A stretch of 15,874 bases of DNA, taken from an uncultured Lachnospiraceae bacterium (GTDB lineage: Bacteria > Bacillota > Clostridia > Lachnospirales > Lachnospiraceae). Made by a program: the position numbers and the translations under genes. The stretch is taken from positions 1-15,874 of the forward strand of contig CAKZZH010000050.1 in NCBI GenBank assembly GCA_937885345.1. Reading direction: 5' to 3'. The number at the start of each line of letters is the position of its first letter. Positions within the stretch are counted from its first letter, which is position 1. Shown one piece after another: positions 1 through 6,952 of the stretch. Under the pieces are notes generated by a model, which saw only the letters and a program-made list of their open reading frames with translations, did not search any database and was not told the origin of the DNA.

Positions 1-1
1 T

Positions 2-2065
2 GTGCGGATTTTGCGCCGATTTGGTGATAGGTTGGGATATGGTACCAATTTTACTATTTACGATACAGATGATTGCAAAACTGTAATGAAGGATGTATGT
101 AAATATCTCCAGATAGATACCAAGCAGTTCAAAGAGCGTACATTTCTTAATGTAATTTCCGATGCCAAAAACAAGCTGATAGGACCGGAGGAGTTTACCA
201 ATAGAGCTGCTTCTGATTACAATATGTCTCGTCAGGCCACAGTATATAGAGAGTATCAATCGCGTTTGCGCAAAAATAATGCAATGGATTTTGATGATCT
301 AATCATGAAGACGGTAGAGCTATTGCGTATTGATCCGGAGGTGCAGGCTTATTATCAAAACAAATTTCACTACATCATGGTGGATGAGTATCAGGATACC
401 AATGCAGCCCAGTTTGAGCTGGTGCGATTACTGGCCAGTGGTAGGGAGAATCTATGCGTGGTAGGAGATGATGATCAGTCTATCTACAAGTTCCGTGGTG
501 CAGATATCTACAATATCCTGAATTTTGAGCAGCATTATCCCGGTGCACATGTCATTAAACTAGAGCAGAATTACCGTAGTACAGGCAATATTCTAGAGGC
601 TGCTAATAAGGTGATTGCACATAATGAGGGGCGCAAGGAAAAGGCATTGTGGACAGAGGCTGAGGCAGGAGATAAGATACAGTTTCAACAGTTTGACAGT
701 GCATATGAGGAGGCCAGCTATGTGGCAGGTAATATAAGTGCTTTAGTGCGTCGTGGAGAGGCTGATTACAGTGATTGTGCAATATTATATCGCACGAACG
801 CCCAGTCCCGATTAATCGAAGAGAAGATGATATATGAAGGTATTCCTTACAAGATAGTGGGAGGGATTAATTTTTATAGCCGCAAGGAAATAAAGGATGT
901 GCTCGCATATCTCAAAACAGTCGACAATGGAAGTGACGATGTGGCGGTTTCTCGTATTATCAATATTCCTAAGCGAGGAATTGGTGCCACTACAATCAAT
1001 AAGGTTAATGATTTTGCCAGAGAAAATGGCATGAATTTTTATGAGGCCCTGACTCATTGTGAGGACATCCCTACCATAGGCAAGGCGGCATCAAAGATAC
1101 AGGGATTTACTAATTTAATAGAGAGACTAAGAGGAATTTCGGATAGTGAGAGTATCTCCAGCCTTATCGAGGAAATCCTTGATCAAACAGATTATGTGGC
1201 TGAGCTTAAGGCTGAGGGTACAGACGAGGCCAAGGCCCGTATTGAAAATATTGACGAGCTTTTATCAAAGGCTGTTACTTATGAAAAGGATGCCAGAGAT
1301 GATGGAGAGGAGCCTACACTTTCCGGATTTCTGGAGGATGTAGCGCTTGTGGCCGATATAGATAGCTACGAGGAAAGTGACAATTATGTTGTCTTGATGA
1401 CACTTCATGGAGCCAAGGGATTAGAGTTTCCAAGAGTATATATGGTTGGTATGGAGGATGGTCTTTTTCCGGGACAGAGTGCCATTTTCGATGGTGGTGG
1501 AGTAGATTCCGAGATGGAGGAGGAGCGACGCCTTTGTTACGTAGGTATAACCAGAGCTAGAGAGCATCTCACTATGACCAGCGCCAGAATGCGTATGATA
1601 CGTGGAGAGACACAGTTTTCCAAGATATCTCGTTTTGTAAAAGAGATTCCACAGGGATTGATGCAGGGTAATTTGTGGGAACCAAAGCCTGCTGAGGATT
1701 ACTCCAGCACTCCTATAGGGGAATATTCGGTATATCCAAAGCCTACAGGAGCCGGCAAGCCGTTTATTGGTACAACATATGGAGCTATGACTTCTACCGG
1801 AGGCTCGTCGGGAAGTAGTTTTCATAGGTCTGCAGATTACACTGTAGGCAGTTCTACAACAGCTGTCGCCAACAAAAATGGTACCAAGATCCAAAAGTCC
1901 GATTTGGAATACGGTATAGGTGACAGAGTCAGCCATATCAAATTTAAAGAGGGTACTGTTACAGATATTATTGATGAGGGGCGAGATTATGAGGTTACAG
2001 TAGAGTTTGATGGCGTTGGGGTGAAGAAAATGTTTGCATCATTTGCAAAATTGCGTAAAGTATAA
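2..2065 (+). CDS. pcrA: ATP-dependent DNA helicase PcrA/UvrD (SF1A), 5' end missing
   Basis: This is a 3'-to-5' superfamily 1A helicase that unwinds DNA in repair and plasmid replication. Only the C-terminal 687 residues are in the window. The first GTG is internal: the opening VRILRR matches the segment just after motif Ia in PcrA, so about 110-120 residues, including the Walker A motif, lie to the left. Visible motifs in order are DEYQD (about residue 128, motif II), VVGDDDQSIYKFRGAD (III), LEQNYRS (IV), TLHGAKGLEF (V) and EEERRLCYVGITRARE (VI). The C-terminus ends in the small Tudor-like domain typical of PcrA (GDRVSHIKFKEGTVTDII to FAKLRKV). The methyltransferase gene follows 34 bp after the stop, so the two may be co-transcribed. 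Isoleucine codons are mostly ATT and ATA, unlike genes to the right of 4346. The family call is firm; PcrA versus another UvrD paralogue rests on the C-terminal domain. Confidence 0.95.
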   Translation: MRILRRFGDRLGYGTNFTIYDTDDCKTVMKDVCKYLQIDTKQFKERTFLNVISDAKNKLIGPEEFTNRAASDYNMSRQATVYREYQSRLRKNNAMDFDDLIMKTVELLRIDPEVQAYYQNKFHYIMVDEYQDTNAAQFELVRLLASGRENLCVVGDDDQSIYKFRGADIYNILNFEQHYPGAHVIKLEQNYRSTGNILEAANKVIAHNEGRKEKALWTEAEAGDKIQFQQFDSAYEEASYVAGNISALVRRGEADYSDCAILYRTNAQSRLIEEKMIYEGIPYKIVGGINFYSRKEIKDVLAYLKTVDNGSDDVAVSRIINIPKRGIGATTINKVNDFARENGMNFYEALTHCEDIPTIGKAASKIQGFTNLIERLRGISDSESISSLIEEILDQTDYVAELKAEGTDEAKARIENIDELLSKAVTYEKDARDDGEEPTLSGFLEDVALVADIDSYEESDNYVVLMTLHGAKGLEFPRVYMVGMEDGLFPGQSAIFDGGGVDSEMEEERRLCYVGITRAREHLTMTSARMRMIRGETQFSKISRFVKEIPQGLMQGNLWEPKPAEDYSSTPIGEYSVYPKPTGAGKPFIGTTYGAMTSTGGSSGSSFHRSADYTVGSSTTAVANKNGTKIQKSDLEYGIGDRVSHIKFKEGTVTDIIDEGRDYEVTVEFDGVGVKKMFASFAKLRKV

Positions 2066-2099
2066 TGATGTCAAAATGTTGACATTAGAAAGGTGTTAT

Positions 2100-3497
2100 A
2101 TGAAACGTGGTGAAATAGTGCAGGGAAAGGTGATAAAGGTTTCTTTTCCTAATAAAGGTATAGTAGAAACAGCTGATGGGGACCGACTTCGTGTAAAGGG
2201 AGTGCTTCCGGGTCAGACTGTGTCTGTTCGTGTCAAGAAATCATCCAAAGAAAAGGCACAGGGCATGGTATTATCTGTTGATGAGCCTTCTGTAATAGAG
2301 ATGGATTCTCCTGCATGTCGGCATTATGGCAAGTGCGGTGGTTGTACATATCAGTCTCTGCCATACGATGAGCAGCTTGGAATCAAGGAGGGGATGATTC
2401 ATGATTTGATGGCTCCTATTATAGGGGATGAGACATGGGACTTAGTCTATGAGGGAATCAAATCTAGCCCCAATCAGTTCGAGTACAGAAATAAAATGGA
2501 GTTTTCCTTTGGAGATGAGGTGAAAGAGGGTCCATTGACTCTAGGCATGCACAAAAAGGGCAGCTTCTATGATGTTGTTACCGTAGATGGATGCCGGATA
2601 ATAGATGCTGATATGCGACAGGTCCTTTCGATTACATTAGAATATTTTGCAAAGGCAGATTTGCCATATTATCACAAGTATACGCATCAGGGTTATCTGC
2701 GTCATCTCCTTGTTCGCAAGGCTGAAAAGACCGGCCAGATACTCATTGACTTGGTGACAAGTACGCAAATTTCATCTCTTTACGAGATTGCTCTTTTGGA
2801 AGGATGGAAAGAGGCATTGCTTAAGTGTACGGATTGGAAAGGTTCTATTGCTGGCATACTACATACAAAAAATGACCGTGAGGCAGATGTGGTATGTGAT
2901 GAAGGCACTGATATTTTATATGGCAGTGATTTCTTTAAAGAAGAATTGCTGGGCCTGTCTTTTACAATCACACCATTTTCTTTTTTTCAGACCAATTCTC
3001 TTGGAGCCGAGGTGCTCTACAATGCAGCAAGGGAATTTATATCCAGTGGGGCAGATGGGGCAGAGGTCTATGATTTGTACTCAGGCACAGGCACCATCGC
3101 TCAGGTGATAGCGCCTGCGGCTAAGCATGTGACGGGAGTGGAGATAATCCCCGAAGCCGTAGAAGCAGCCAGGGAAAATGCTAAGCTAAACGGTCTTAAT
3201 AATTGCGATTTTATTGCTGGTGATGTCCTTAAAGTGTTGGATGATATATCCGAAAAGCCAGATTATATAATCTTGGATCCACCTCGAGACGGAATCCATC
3301 CCAAGGCACTTGATAAAATTATAGATTACGGAGTGGAATGTCTGGTATATATCTCATGTAAACCGACCAGTCTTGCTAGGGACCTGGAAGTATTTTTGAC
3401 TCGCGGCTACGAGGTTAAGAGATTGGCATGTGTAGATATGTTTCCAGGGACTTATCATGTCGAGACTGTGGTAGGACTACAAAGAGTAGATACCTAA
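2100..3497 (+). CDS. rlmD: 23S rRNA (uracil-C5)-methyltransferase, RlmD/RumA family
   Basis: This SAM-dependent enzyme methylates C5 of a uridine in 23S rRNA, probably U1939. I place the start at ATG 2100 because AGAAAGG (2087-2093) sits 6 bp before it; the frame stays open further left but that part overlaps pcrA. The product is 465 residues, normal for the family. An N-terminal TRAM-like RNA-binding domain spans roughly residues 5-60. Four cysteines for a [4Fe-4S] cluster are C73, C79 and C82 (CRHYGKCGGC) and C165, matching the spacing of E. coli RumA. The SAM-binding region contains VYDLYSGTGTIAQ and DPPRDG, and the catalytic nucleophile is C420 in YISCKPTSLARDL. Isoleucine codons by my count are 15 ATA, 10 ATT and 8 ATC. 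Target specificity among RlmD, RlmC and RlmCD cannot be decided from sequence alone. Confidence 0.94.
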   Translation: MKRGEIVQGKVIKVSFPNKGIVETADGDRLRVKGVLPGQTVSVRVKKSSKEKAQGMVLSVDEPSVIEMDSPACRHYGKCGGCTYQSLPYDEQLGIKEGMIHDLMAPIIGDETWDLVYEGIKSSPNQFEYRNKMEFSFGDEVKEGPLTLGMHKKGSFYDVVTVDGCRIIDADMRQVLSITLEYFAKADLPYYHKYTHQGYLRHLLVRKAEKTGQILIDLVTSTQISSLYEIALLEGWKEALLKCTDWKGSIAGILHTKNDREADVVCDEGTDILYGSDFFKEELLGLSFTITPFSFFQTNSLGAEVLYNAAREFISSGADGAEVYDLYSGTGTIAQVIAPAAKHVTGVEIIPEAVEAARENAKLNGLNNCDFIAGDVLKVLDDISEKPDYIILDPPRDGIHPKALDKIIDYGVECLVYISCKPTSLARDLEVFLTRGYEVKRLACVDMFPGTYHVETVVGLQRVDT

Positions 3498-3569
3498 CAA
3501 TCCTTGAATTTACGCACTTTGTAGAATTTTTCTCTTTCAATAGAATTGGAGAAAATCACAAAGAAAAGC

Positions 3570-3620
3570 TCCTCGTAAAGAAAATTACCGTAGCGGTAGC
3601 CTTTGAACTGGAGACGAGGA
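3570..3620 (+). other. Structured leader upstream of the HTH gene
   Basis: TCCTCGT (3570-3576) and ACGAGGA (3614-3620) are perfect complements. They enclose a small hairpin with stem TACCG/CGGTA (3586-3590 and 3594-3598, loop TAG). This could fold in the 5' leader of the small HTH transcript. The same stretch also reads as plausible coding sequence in the HTH frame but has no start codon there. Function unknown. Confidence 0.35.
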
Positions 3621-3661
3621 ACACAAAGAATCCGAAAGTAAAGGTGAAGGGAGGTAAAATT

Positions 3662-3862
3662 ATGGATATTGCAAAAAGAATAAGGGAACTTCGTGAGAGT
3701 GTCGGTGAGAATAGAACAGTATTTTCAAAGCATACCGGTATCCCGGTTCGTACAATAGAGGACTGGGAATCGGGAAGGCGTACTCCGCCGGAATATATAC
3801 CGAGACTAATCGCATATCAGCTGGAGTACGAGAAACTGGCAAAGAAGAGTAAGAAGGGTTAA
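3662..3862 (+). CDS. Small helix-turn-helix (XRE-like) DNA-binding protein
   Basis: A 66-residue protein that is essentially one helix-turn-helix domain of the XRE/Cro-CI kind. Residues about 5-50 (AKRIRELRESVGENRTVFSK, then HTGIPVRTIEDWESGRRTPP) have the expected pattern, with the recognition helix near IPVRTIEDWESG. The basic tail (KLAKKSKKG) may help DNA contact. The start ATG 3662 is chosen because GGGAGGT (3649-3655) lies 6 bp upstream. The frame is open back into rlmD, but the only in-frame start there is an ATG at 3428 inside rlmD with no ribosome binding site. Its TAA stop lies at the centre of the palindrome GGGTTAAACCC, and a series of palindromes follows immediately, which are candidate operators for it (inference). 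No partner toxin is visible; the next reading frame is a broken YhcG-type gene. Targets and role are unknown. Confidence 0.75.
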   Translation: MDIAKRIRELRESVGENRTVFSKHTGIPVRTIEDWESGRRTPPEYIPRLIAYQLEYEKLAKKSKKG

Positions 3863-3949
3863 ACCCCTCGAATTCGATATGTTTAAACAGGTCGAAATCG
3901 ACCCGTTTAGTTGTGTAATCTTGAGGTCGAAAAAATCGACCTTAAGATT
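3856..3949. repeat. Cluster of five consecutive palindromes, two sharing a GGTCGA/TCGACC core
   Basis: In 94 bp there are GGGTTAAACCC (3856-3866), TCGAATTCGA (3868-3877), GTTTAAAC (3881-3888), a hairpin with core GGTCGA/TCGACC flanked by AAAC/GTTT (3885-3908), and a 14-bp stem (3917-3930 with 3936-3949, loop AAAAA, one G-T wobble). The last two share the same GGTCGA/TCGACC core. Neither strand has a T-run after the large stem, so it is not a standard terminator. Possible roles are operators for the adjacent HTH protein, or a recombination or replication structure; this is inference. Confidence 0.7.
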
Positions 3950-4261
3950 TGCGGACAAGAGATATTTGAGAGGTATCGAGGAATGAATTTGCGGAGCTTT
4001 TTAAAAAGTCGAAAGCCTTGATAGACAATGCAAGAAGTAGCATGGGTGTTGTAGTTAATGCGGTGACAGTATATACCAGCTATCTTCTGGGAAAATACAT
4101 GATAGAGGAAGAACAACAGGGCTCAGAACGTGCACAATATGGAGCAAGAGTACTGGATTCGCTTTCGGTATATCTGACAAGCGAATACGGTCGCGGTTTT
4201 CGAGAAGCAATCTGGCTTGGATGAGAAAGTTCTATCTGACATACAAAGATCGTGAATCGCA

Positions 4262-4288
4262 AATTGTCCAATCAGGAATTGGACAATT
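4262..4288. repeat. Palindromic repeat copy 1 (AATTGTCCAAT stem)
   Basis: Left arm AATTGTCCAAT (4262-4272) and right arm ATTGGACAATT (4278-4288) are perfect 11-bp complements around a 5-nt loop. It lies inside the broken DUF1016 frame, where it encodes IVQSGIGQL. It is related to the copy at 4310-4336. Confidence 0.85.
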
Positions 4289-4309
4289 AGGGACAATGCA
4301 GGAAAACAG

Positions 4310-4336
4310 AATTGTCCAATCGCCGATTGGACAATT
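4310..4336. repeat. Palindromic repeat copy 2; possible terminator of the HD-GYP gene
   Basis: AATTGTCCAATC (4310-4321) pairs perfectly with GATTGGACAATT (4325-4336) around a 3-nt loop, and encodes IVQSPIGQL in the DUF1016 remnant. Read on the minus strand it stands 9 bp after the HD-GYP stop codon and is followed by CTGTTTTCC, so it may also act as that gene's terminator (weak T-run). Confidence 0.75.
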
Positions 4337-4345
4337 GACGGTTGA

Positions 4346-5443
4346 TTATGTATCGAATTTCATGGAGAAATACTGCTTCTTCTCGATCATTTCCTCCTTG
4401 GTCTCAAGACATTCTTTGATCACGTTGCTGATGTTTAAGAATTCGTTTACAAGGGCCGGATCGAACTGGGTACCGCTGTTGGCGGCGATCATGGCCATGG
4501 TCTTCTCATGGGAAACCGGCTCCTTGTAGGGACGCTTGGAGGTCATGGCATCGTAGACATCTACAATGGCCATAATACGCGCCAGGAGAGGTATTTCTTC
4601 ACCCTTTAAACCGTTGGGATACCCCTTGCCGTCCCATCTCTCGTGGTGGGATTTGGCGATTTGGCTCGCTATATGTGCAAATTCCTTATCGGGGATCCGC
4701 TCCTCAAGATAATCAAAGAGAGCGCCTCCGATCACGGCGTGAAGCTTCATTGTGTCAAACTCTTCAGCGGAAAGGGAAGCCGGTTTCTGAAGGACGGAGT
4801 CCCGGATGGCTATTTTACCGACATCGTGCAAAGGGGCACAACGACAAGCCTTCTTGACAACCGAAGGCGGCAGATATTCTTTGTATCCCTTAAGAGTCTT
4901 GAGATGGCTGATAAACGCGGTAAAATATATCGATGTATTCTTGAGATGAACACCGGTTATACCGTCCCTTGATTCAACCAGTCCTGCGAAAGAAACTGTG
5001 ATGAGGTCATACATCTGCTCCATCTCTTCGATCTTCTTCTCAACACGCGCCTCCAAGTCCTTCTGGTACTGGGACAGATTGATCTGGGTCTCTATTCTTT
5101 TCTTCATAACCATGGGAACAAAAGGCTTGGTGATATAATCGACTATACCAAGCTGAAAACCCTCAACCTCAGCCTCGGGGCTGGTGTCTGCGGTCAGAAA
5201 GATGACAGGGATATCCTTGTATGCCGGAATGGCTTTGAGTTTCTTGAGTACCTCCATACCGTTCATTTCAGGCATAACAACATCAAGAAGTATCAGATCC
5301 GGCAGCGTATCCTTGAGGATTTCAAAGGCTTCCGCACCGGAAGTAGCTTCAAACAATTCATAAGTATCGGATAATACATCTCTTGCCGTGGCGTGATTCA
5401 AATAAACGTCATCCACCATAAGAATCTTTTTCTTATCATCCAT
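4346..5443 (-). CDS. Response regulator with HD-GYP cyclic-di-GMP phosphodiesterase domain
   Basis: A 365-residue two-domain signalling protein. Residues 6-125 form a receiver domain with the acidic pair D11 D12, phospho-acceptor D54 (LILLDVVMPEMNG), T84 and K106 (ITKPF), all intact. A short coiled-coil-like linker (about 126-145) leads to an HD-GYP domain with H206 D207 (LHDVGKIAI) and HHERWDGKGYP at 266-276. These are the residues expected for an active phosphodiesterase that hydrolyses cyclic di-GMP. The start ATG 5443 is preferred over an in-frame TTG at 5449, because AAGGGG lies 7 bp before the ATG and only about 1 bp before the TTG. No histidine kinase is adjacent, so the input is unknown. 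It has its own promoter in the gap after dtd. ATC is the common Ile codon here, unlike in the rlmD region. Confidence 0.94.
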   Translation of the reverse strand: MDDKKKILMVDDVYLNHATARDVLSDTYELFEATSGAEAFEILKDTLPDLILLDVVMPEMNGMEVLKKLKAIPAYKDIPVIFLTADTSPEAEVEGFQLGIVDYITKPFVPMVMKKRIETQINLSQYQKDLEARVEKKIEEMEQMYDLITVSFAGLVESRDGITGVHLKNTSIYFTAFISHLKTLKGYKEYLPPSVVKKACRCAPLHDVGKIAIRDSVLQKPASLSAEEFDTMKLHAVIGGALFDYLEERIPDKEFAHIASQIAKSHHERWDGKGYPNGLKGEEIPLLARIMAIVDVYDAMTSKRPYKEPVSHEKTMAMIAANSGTQFDPALVNEFLNISNVIKECLETKEEMIEKKQYFSMKFDT

Positions 5444-5486
5444 ATGCAAGCCCCTTCATGCATAAAATTAGAAATACCTAATTAAT

Positions 5487-5515
5487 ATTATACTAACAAA
5501 TGTTGCGGAATGCAA
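5487..5515 (-). promoter_or_regulatory. Sigma-A-type promoter for the HD-GYP gene
   Basis: On the minus strand TTGCAT (-35, 5510-5515) and a perfect TATAAT (-10, 5487-5492) are separated by exactly 17 bp. The start codon lies about 44 bp downstream of the -10, leaving room for the AAGGGG ribosome binding site. Confidence 0.75.
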
Positions 5516-5531
5516 AGTATTTGTATGCGTT

Positions 5532-5972
5532 TTAGTCCGAATCCATAACGATCGTGAACGGGCCTTCGTTGGTGAGAGTCAGATGCATTTCGGCGCCGAA
5601 GATCCCGCACTGAACATTAAACCCCTGCTCTGTACATTTATCAATGATATATCCGTACAGAGCCTTTGCTTTGTCCGGGTTTCCGGCCGATGTAAAGCTC
5701 GGACGGTTCCCATGGCGTATATCGGCATAAAGCGTAAACTGTGAGATGATGAGCAGACTGCCGCCGATATCGGCAAGTGAGAGATTGGTTTTGCCGTTCT
5801 CATCGGGGTAGATCCTGAGGGCAAGAAGCTTCTTGAGCATTTTATCGGCGATCTCTTCGGTATCCTCTTCACCGATGCCGACAAGGACTGTACAGCCCTT
5901 ATCTATCGCTCCGACCGTCTTATCACCCACAACCACACTTGCGTTTTTGCATACCTGAACAACGAATCTCAT
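5532..5972 (-). CDS. dtd: D-aminoacyl-tRNA deacylase (DTD)
   Basis: This enzyme hydrolyses D-amino acids, and glycine mischarged on tRNA-Ala, from tRNA and so protects translation. The 146 residues span the full family length. The start MRFVVQVCKNASVVV corresponds to the usual MRAVVQRV..A.V.V. The catalytic-face motif SQFTLYADIRHGNRPSF (about 77-93) and the C-terminal NEGPFTIVMDS are present; the GP pair of the latter is the cross-subunit chirality-proofreading element. The middle (LRIYPDENGKTNLSL) is also typical. The ribosome binding site is GAAAGG, a few bases before ATG 5972. DTD is usually dimeric and cytosolic. It is transcribed from its own promoter at 6035-6063, divergently from the purine genes. 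The HD-GYP gene lies downstream on the same strand with its own promoter, so a functional link is not implied. Confidence 0.95.
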   Translation of the reverse strand: MRFVVQVCKNASVVVGDKTVGAIDKGCTVLVGIGEEDTEEIADKMLKKLLALRIYPDENGKTNLSLADIGGSLLIISQFTLYADIRHGNRPSFTSAGNPDKAKALYGYIIDKCTEQGFNVQCGIFGAEMHLTLTNEGPFTIVMDSD

Positions 5973-6034
5973 ATCTGTTTCCTTTCACTTTGACACATAA
6001 AATATCATTCCGGACAGTAAAACTAACTTCTGTA

Positions 6035-6063
6035 ATAATATAACAAATTGTACTTTGTTGCAA
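6035..6063 (-). promoter_or_regulatory. dtd: Promoter for dtd
   Basis: Minus-strand TTGCAA (6058-6063) and TATTAT (6035-6040) have a 17-bp spacer. They sit about 65 bp upstream of the dtd start. TTGCAA is self-complementary, so the same hexamer could also serve a plus-strand promoter with TATAAG at 6083-6088 (19-bp spacer, weaker). Confidence 0.65.
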
Positions 6064-6097
6064 AATGAGTACATTGGTAGTCTATAAGTAGGAGCGC

Positions 6098-6138
6098 TGT
6101 TTGAGACCGGATTCTTGAACAAACGGTCCGGGCTTTTT
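6098..6138 (+). terminator. Terminator- or attenuator-like hairpin in the purine operon leader
   Basis: On the plus strand, short stems GACCG/CGGTC and CCGGA/TCCGG, plus an alternative GTTTG/CAAAC, overlap each other just before GGGCTTTTTAT. No plus-strand gene lies upstream to be terminated, so this may be a leader attenuator for the following purine genes. The stems are only 5 bp, so confidence is low. Confidence 0.35.
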
Positions 6139-6143
6139 ATGCC

Positions 6144-6173
6144 TTGCGGTCATACAGACATTTGTGGTACACT
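6144..6173 (+). promoter_or_regulatory. Possible promoter of the purine operon
   Basis: TTGCGG (6144-6149), an 18-bp spacer and TACACT (6168-6173) form a fair plus-strand promoter about 50 bp before the IMP cyclohydrolase start. An alternative upstream pair is TTGCAA (6058-6063) and TATAAG (6083-6088). I cannot choose between them from sequence. Confidence 0.35.
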
Positions 6174-6190
6174 TGTAAAGGTTTTTACAG
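6173..6190. promoter_or_regulatory. 18-bp inverted repeat, candidate operator
   Basis: TTGTAAA-GGTT-TTTACAG is an inverted repeat (TGTAAA/TTTACA, 4-nt centre) located between the possible -10 and the ribosome binding site of the IMP cyclohydrolase gene. The 7-4-7 architecture resembles redox-regulator Rex sites (TTGTxAA-N4-TTxACAA) but differs at three consensus positions. Which factor binds is unknown. Confidence 0.35.
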
Positions 6191-6222
6191 TAGCAAATAA
6201 GAAAGGACCAAGGTGTTTTATT

Positions 6223-6936
6223 ATGAAAGTGCAATCTCTTGCGGCAGAGCTTGGCTCTACCACATATCCCGGAAGAGGAATTGTTGTCGGAAGAACGGCA
6301 GATGGTAAAAATGCGGTAATAGCTTATTTTATAATGGGAAGAAGCGCGAACAGCCGTAATCGTATATTTGTAAAATACGGCGAGGGTATCAGAACGGAGG
6401 CATTCGATCCTGCTAAGCTTGAGGATCCGAGCCTTATCATCTACGCTCCTGTAAGGATTCGTGAGGGCTGCACCATCGTTACCAACGGTGATCAGACGGA
6501 CACGATATTTGATGAGATGGGTAACGGAAAGACCTTTGAGGAAGCACTCAGAACAAGGGAATTTGAGCCGGATGAGCCTAATTATACCCCCAGAATATCC
6601 GCAATCCTCAATACCGTACGCGGTAAGTATGATTATGCAATGTCGATCCTCAAGAGCAACAACGGTGATCCTTCGCAGTGTAACAGATATACTTTTACCT
6701 ACGATAATCCGAAGGCCGGCGAGGGACATTTTATACATACTTATATGGGCGATGGAAGTCCCCTTCCCAGCTTTGAAGGAGAGCCCACACTCGTTGACAT
6801 CCCTGATGATATCGATGATTTTACCAATCTTGTATGGGATAATCTCAATGAGGACAATAAGGTTTCTCTTTTCACACGTTTCATAAATATTGCCGACGGA
6901 ACCTATGAAACACGGATCATCAACAAGAATAAGTAA
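6223..6936 (+). CDS. purO: IMP cyclohydrolase, PurO-type
   Basis: It closes the ring of FAICAR to give IMP, the last step of purine synthesis. The 237-residue product resembles the archaeal-type PurO family rather than the N-terminal MGS-like domain of fused PurH: YPGRGIVVGRTADGKNAVIA, then FIMGRSANSRNR, LIIYAPVRI and IVTNGDQTDTIFDEM follow the PurO pattern. ATG 6223 is chosen because AAGGTG (6210-6215) lies 7 bp upstream; the frame is open further left without another good site. The gene for the preceding enzymatic step, AICAR transformylase, starts 16 bp after this stop, and this tandem of two single-function enzymes replaces the bifunctional PurH common in other bacteria. The leader carries a possible attenuator and an inverted repeat, so the operon may be regulated there. 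Confidence 0.88.
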   Translation: MKVQSLAAELGSTTYPGRGIVVGRTADGKNAVIAYFIMGRSANSRNRIFVKYGEGIRTEAFDPAKLEDPSLIIYAPVRIREGCTIVTNGDQTDTIFDEMGNGKTFEEALRTREFEPDEPNYTPRISAILNTVRGKYDYAMSILKSNNGDPSQCNRYTFTYDNPKAGEGHFIHTYMGDGSPLPSFEGEPTLVDIPDDIDDFTNLVWDNLNEDNKVSLFTRFINIADGTYETRIINKNK

Positions 6937-6952
6937 GAACGAGGAGAATGAC

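Larger units (their letters stand above)
3970..4345 (+). pseudogene. Frameshifted and truncated YhcG/DUF1016 N-terminal remnant
   Basis: The frame 4003-4224 reads KKSKALIDNARSSMGVVVNA, then VYTSYLLGKYMIEEEQQG, ERAQYGARVLDSLSVYLTSE and YGRGFREA. This is the conserved start of DUF1016 N-terminal domains (PDDEXK-type YhcG family). The frame breaks at 4209-4214: as read, GAAGCAATCTGG gives EAIWLG and then a stop. Adding one A (GAAGCAAATCTGG) restores EANLAWMRKFYLTYKDRESQ, which continues in the other frame from 4221. That continuation runs through two palindromic repeats encoding IVQSGIGQL and IVQSPIGQL, then ends against the minus-strand HD-GYP gene. The family's C-terminal nuclease domain is absent. 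The N-terminus also looks damaged: there is no good start codon, and an extra A near 3982 could have broken GIEDEFAELF. The fragment is therefore dead or a relic; the family assignment is from memory of the conserved motif. Confidence 0.75.

Noticed and set aside
3917..3949. Rho-independent terminator of the HTH gene
   Set aside because: The stem is long but followed by TGCGGAC on the plus strand and by no T-run on the minus strand.
4262..4336. Inverted ends of an insertion sequence
   Set aside because: The two palindromes are 48 bp apart with no room for a transposase, and they keep the reading frame of the remnant.
6064..6222. Purine or PRPP riboswitch upstream of the purine genes
   Set aside because: I could not find the conserved loop-loop or core motifs of these classes; only short alternative stems are visible.
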